Positions 7,254 to 9,149 of a stretch of DNA of 9,149 bases are shown in pieces. The stretch is taken from contig NZ_CALIII010000117.1 in NCBI RefSeq assembly GCF_938018145.1, positions 1-9,149 on the forward strand. Reading direction: 5' to 3'. Under the pieces are notes generated by a model. It had not been told where the DNA came from. It did no database searches and saw only the letters and a program-made list of their open reading frames with translations. Source of the stretch: an uncultured Campylobacter sp. (lineage in GTDB: Bacteria; Campylobacterota; Campylobacteria; Campylobacterales; Campylobacteraceae). The position numbers and the translations under genes are program-made. Position 1 is the first letter of the stretch. The number at the start of each line of letters is the position of its first letter.

Positions 7254-7436
7254 CACGAAAGTACTGCATTAGAGCAAAATCGGCCAAATTTAACGTTTTT
7301 GATGTTTTAACCGCCAAGCAAAATTTGCAACGCGCGACGATTTCGCAAATTTGCATTCTTAAATTTGACGCAATATAAAAACAAGCGCAAAATTTCTAAA
7401 TTTAGCAAGAGCCAAAAACATTCGTCAATTTAGTCG

Positions 7437-8024
7437 TTAAATTTTCTCTTTGCCCGTCAAAATTTGCACGATAGTTTCAGGTAAAATTTCATGCTCTATC
7501 GCGTGGATTTTAGCTTCAAAATCCTCAAAACTCATTCCTGCGCTCTTTTCAAACGCGCGCTGAGCGATGATCGCACCGCCGTCTAGCTCCTCGCTCACCC
7601 AGTGCACGCTCACGCCGCCCACCTTCATATCGCTCTCAAAGCTCTCTTTTATCGCGTGCGCGCCCTTAAAAAGCGGCAGCAGCGACGGGTGCAAATTTAT
7701 CGCGCGAATCTGCCTCGTAAAAACGGGCGTAAGAATGCGCATAAAGCCCGCAAGCACCGTTAAATCGACGTTTGCGCGCTTGATTTCCTCTACGACCGCG
7801 GCGTCAAATTCCTCTCTCGAGGCAAAATTAACGTGCTCGATAACGACGCTTTTTAGGCCGTATTTTGCGGCTTTTGCTATGCCGCCTGCGTTAGCTTTAT
7901 TTGTTAGCGTTAGCGCGACTTCGATCTTGGTTTCGCCAAAAACTTTGCCGTGCAACCTCTCTAAAATCGCCTCTAAATTCGAGCCGCCGCCGCTAAATAA
8001 AACCGCTATTTTTTTCGTAAGCAT
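7437..8024 (-). CDS. purN: Phosphoribosylglycinamide formyltransferase (GART)
   Basis: A 195-residue PurN-type enzyme, slightly shorter than the E. coli form (212). It transfers a formyl group from 10-formyl-tetrahydrofolate to glycinamide ribonucleotide, the third step of purine synthesis in the cytoplasm. Visible family features in order: N-terminal substrate-binding loop IAVLFSGGGSNLEAI (6-20), LAGFMRILTP (91-100), the catalytic block INLHPSLLP with Asn110 and His112, and SEELDGGAIIAQ with Asp148. Together these give the Asn/His/Asp catalytic set. ATG at 8024-8022 is supported by AAAGGA at 8035-8030 on the - strand, 5 bases upstream. The gene starts inside the last codons of the nnr gene (19-base overlap), so the two are probably translated in a coupled way. 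As I recall, purN and a YjeF-type gene are also neighbours in C. jejuni (Cj0187c/Cj0188c). Confidence 0.94.
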   Translation of the reverse strand: MLTKKIAVLFSGGGSNLEAILERLHGKVFGETKIEVALTLTNKANAGGIAKAAKYGLKSVVIEHVNFASREEFDAAVVEEIKRANVDLTVLAGFMRILTPVFTRQIRAINLHPSLLPLFKGAHAIKESFESDMKVGGVSVHWVSEELDGGAIIAQRAFEKSAGMSFEDFEAKIHAIEHEILPETIVQILTGKEKI

Positions 8025-9149
8025 TTGAGTCCTTTGATGACGTCCGCGGCCGTGAGCGCGTAGTCGTTGATTTTGATTTCGCGGGCGGCTAGAGCGTGAG
8101 CTAGCGTGCCCGAGATCGCGGCATTTAGCGGGCTATAACCCTGCGCGAGCAGTCCCGCGATGATACCGCTTAGCGCGTCTCCGCTGCCGCCTTTTGCGAG
8201 CGCGGCGCTGCCGTGCGTCATGACGTAAACCTCGCCGCCTTGCGCGATTAGCGTATTTGCGCCCTTTAACACAAGCACGCATTTAAAATTTCGGCTAAAA
8301 ATTTGAGCGAGATTGAAACGATTTTTTTGTACTTCGCTAGCGTCAAATTTACCTAAATCAGCAAGCTCAAGCAGGCTCGCAAACTCTTTTGGGTGCGGCG
8401 TTATCACAACCTTTTCGCTGTTTAAAAGCTCAAGCGTGCGCGGCTCGTAGCAAAGATCGGCGTCGATAACGAGCGCGTCTTTTGTTTTTAGCTCGCTAAA
8501 AAGCTCGTCTTTTTGCGCCTCATCAAGCTCGCCAAGCCCCATGCCGACGGCTCCGACTCGCATTTTGGGCGTTATGCGCGCGCTTTGCATTAAAACGGGC
8601 TCGATGTTTAAATTTTCGCCCACGACGCTAACGAGCCCAGCGCCCATAGTTAGCGCGGCAAGTCCAGCTATACGCGCCGCTCCGCTCTTTTGGCCGCTAA
8701 CGACAAACACGTGGCCAAAGTCGCCCTTGTTAGCGTTTTGTTTTACGCGAAACGGCAAATTTAAATCGCTTTTTCCAAGTTTATAAAAGCTCGTCCCCGT
8801 CTCGTAAAGCTCGCGGGGAAGGCCCAAATTTGCGACCTTTACGCGCCCTACGAAATCCTTTGCAAAGTCGCTATAAAGCGCTAGCTTTAGTGCACCCATC
8901 GTCACGGTCGTATCAGCCTTAAAAACCGCTCCTTGCGACATACCGTTTTTATCAAGCCCGCTTGGGATGTCGCAGGCGAGTTTGTAGGCAGATTTTTCGT
9001 TTAGTAGATTTATCAAATTTATCGTCCGCTCGTCTAGCTCGCGGCTAAGTCCGGTTCCGAAAATCCCGTCGATGATGCAGTCAAATTCGCCGCTTTCCGT
9101 CAAATTTGAGATCAAATTTACGCCGCATTTTAGCGCCCTGGTTAGCTCG
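8006..9149 (-). CDS. nnr: Bifunctional NAD(P)H-hydrate repair enzyme (epimerase + dehydratase), N-terminus missing
   Basis: The frame stays open to the right edge (last full codon at 9148-9146), so the start lies outside the window; a TTG at 9115 is not the start. About 380 residues are visible. The first ~110 are the end of a YjeF_N/NnrE epimerase domain: FDCIIDGIFGTGL, then ACDIPSGLDKNG. The rest is an NnrD ADP/ATP-dependent dehydratase of the ribokinase-like fold: NKGDFGHVFVVSGQKSGAARIA, VITPHPKEFASLL, VLKGANTLIA, and the signature KGGSGDALSGIIAGLLAQG with the catalytic Asp. The enzyme epimerises and dehydrates the R and S hydrates of NADH/NADPH back to working cofactor. Comparison with full-length fused proteins suggests roughly 90-110 N-terminal residues are missing, including the glycine-rich nucleotide loop. 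It overlaps purN by 19 bases, and its last codons carry a run of seven A next to the stop codon. Confidence 0.9.
   Translation of the reverse strand, partial: ELTRALKCGVNLISNLTESGEFDCIIDGIFGTGLSRELDERTINLINLLNEKSAYKLACDIPSGLDKNGMSQGAVFKADTTVTMGALKLALYSDFAKDFVGRVKVANLGLPRELYETGTSFYKLGKSDLNLPFRVKQNANKGDFGHVFVVSGQKSGAARIAGLAALTMGAGLVSVVGENLNIEPVLMQSARITPKMRVGAVGMGLGELDEAQKDELFSELKTKDALVIDADLCYEPRTLELLNSEKVVITPHPKEFASLLELADLGKFDASEVQKNRFNLAQIFSRNFKCVLVLKGANTLIAQGGEVYVMTHGSAALAKGGSGDALSGIIAGLLAQGYSPLNAAISGTLAHALAAREIKINDYALTAADVIKGLKCLRKK
8009..8015 (-). other. A AAA AAA slippery heptamer at the nnr stop codon
   Basis: On the - strand the nnr frame ends CGA AAA AAA TAG, so the seven A form a canonical X XXY YYZ slippery heptamer immediately before the stop. 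The -1 frame there is exactly purN, already open. The AAAGGA at 8035-8030 (the purN ribosome site) lies 14 bases upstream, near the spacing at which a Shine-Dalgarno-like element stimulates -1 frameshifting in E. coli dnaX. Frameshifting itself is speculative; the layout is also explained by ordinary start-stop overlap. Confidence 0.3.
8030..8035 (-). promoter_or_regulatory. purN ribosome binding site within nnr
   Basis: On the - strand AAAGGA lies 5 bases before the purN ATG and inside the nnr coding region. It settles the purN start and supports translation of the overlapping pair from one mRNA. Confidence 0.7.

Larger units (their letters stand above)
6809..7436. other. Gene-free convergent spacer, dense in AAATTT words
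   Basis: Between the cmeABC terminator and the purN stop I find no open frame of useful length, no tRNA-like sequence and no IS ends. Being between convergent genes, it needs no promoters for its neighbours, so its size is unexplained. By eye, about 18 AAATTT hexamers fall between the cmeC and purN stops, roughly one per 37 bases, often within longer palindromes such as GTAAATTTAC (7110-7119) and GCAAATTTGC (in 7345-7354). A weak AT-rich hairpin at 7387-7406, followed on the - strand by five T after a short gap, could end purN transcripts but is poor as a terminator. The stretch could be a decayed gene, a methylation/uptake-motif cluster, or neutral spacer. Confidence 0.6.

Noticed and set aside
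7387..7406. AT-rich hairpin as the purN terminator on the - strand
   Set aside because: The stem is built from two AAATTT words with a mismatch and a 2-base loop, and the T run follows only after a gap; too weak to call.
7567..8028. 153-codon open frame on the + strand opposite purN
   Set aside because: It is a shadow of purN, whose catalytic motifs are clear; the predicted peptide is low-complexity and matches no family I know.

Overview
The window looks like a chromosome segment of a non-jejuni Campylobacter with fairly high GC for the genus (C. rectus/showae/curvus/gracilis type). This rests on three things: recognisable CmeRABC proteins, a CmeR operator nearly identical to the C. jejuni one as I recall it, and heavy use of CTA leucine codons together with the hexamer AAATTT. 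The species call is an inference; no 16S or other marker is present.

Layout, left to right. Positions 1-265 are the 3' end of a + strand gene that resembles the C-terminal Ig-like domain of the cytochrome oxidase accessory protein CcoG. Then follows a complete multidrug-efflux locus on the + strand: cmeR (TetR-family repressor, 328-960), an intergenic operator/promoter (1020-1054), and the tightly packed operon cmeA (1080-2264), cmeB (2264-5401) and cmeC (5394-6770), closed by a clear intrinsic terminator (6782-6808). A 666-base spacer without a convincing gene (6771-7436) separates it from a convergent pair on the - strand: purN (7437-8024) and the 3' part of a fused NAD(P)H-hydrate repair gene (8006 to beyond the window edge).

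How the genes work together: CmeA (periplasmic adaptor lipoprotein), CmeB (RND proton antiporter) and CmeC (outer-membrane channel lipoprotein) form a tripartite pump, and CmeR represses cmeABC from an operator over the -35 region. By analogy with C. jejuni, bile salts and other ligands would relieve repression. The - strand pair is housekeeping: repair of damaged NADH/NADPH hydrates and a formyl-transfer step of purine synthesis. The two genes overlap by 19 bases and are probably translationally coupled.

Most of the window is well-understood biology and I see no clearly new system. The points most worth a second look are the very high density of AAATTT (a form of RAATTY, the C. jejuni CtsM methylation motif linked to natural transformation), the Asn-Leu codon choice that tends to create it, the gene-free convergent spacer full of these words, and a canonical A AAA AAA slippery heptamer placed directly before the nnr stop codon, where a -1 shift would fuse NnrED to PurN.
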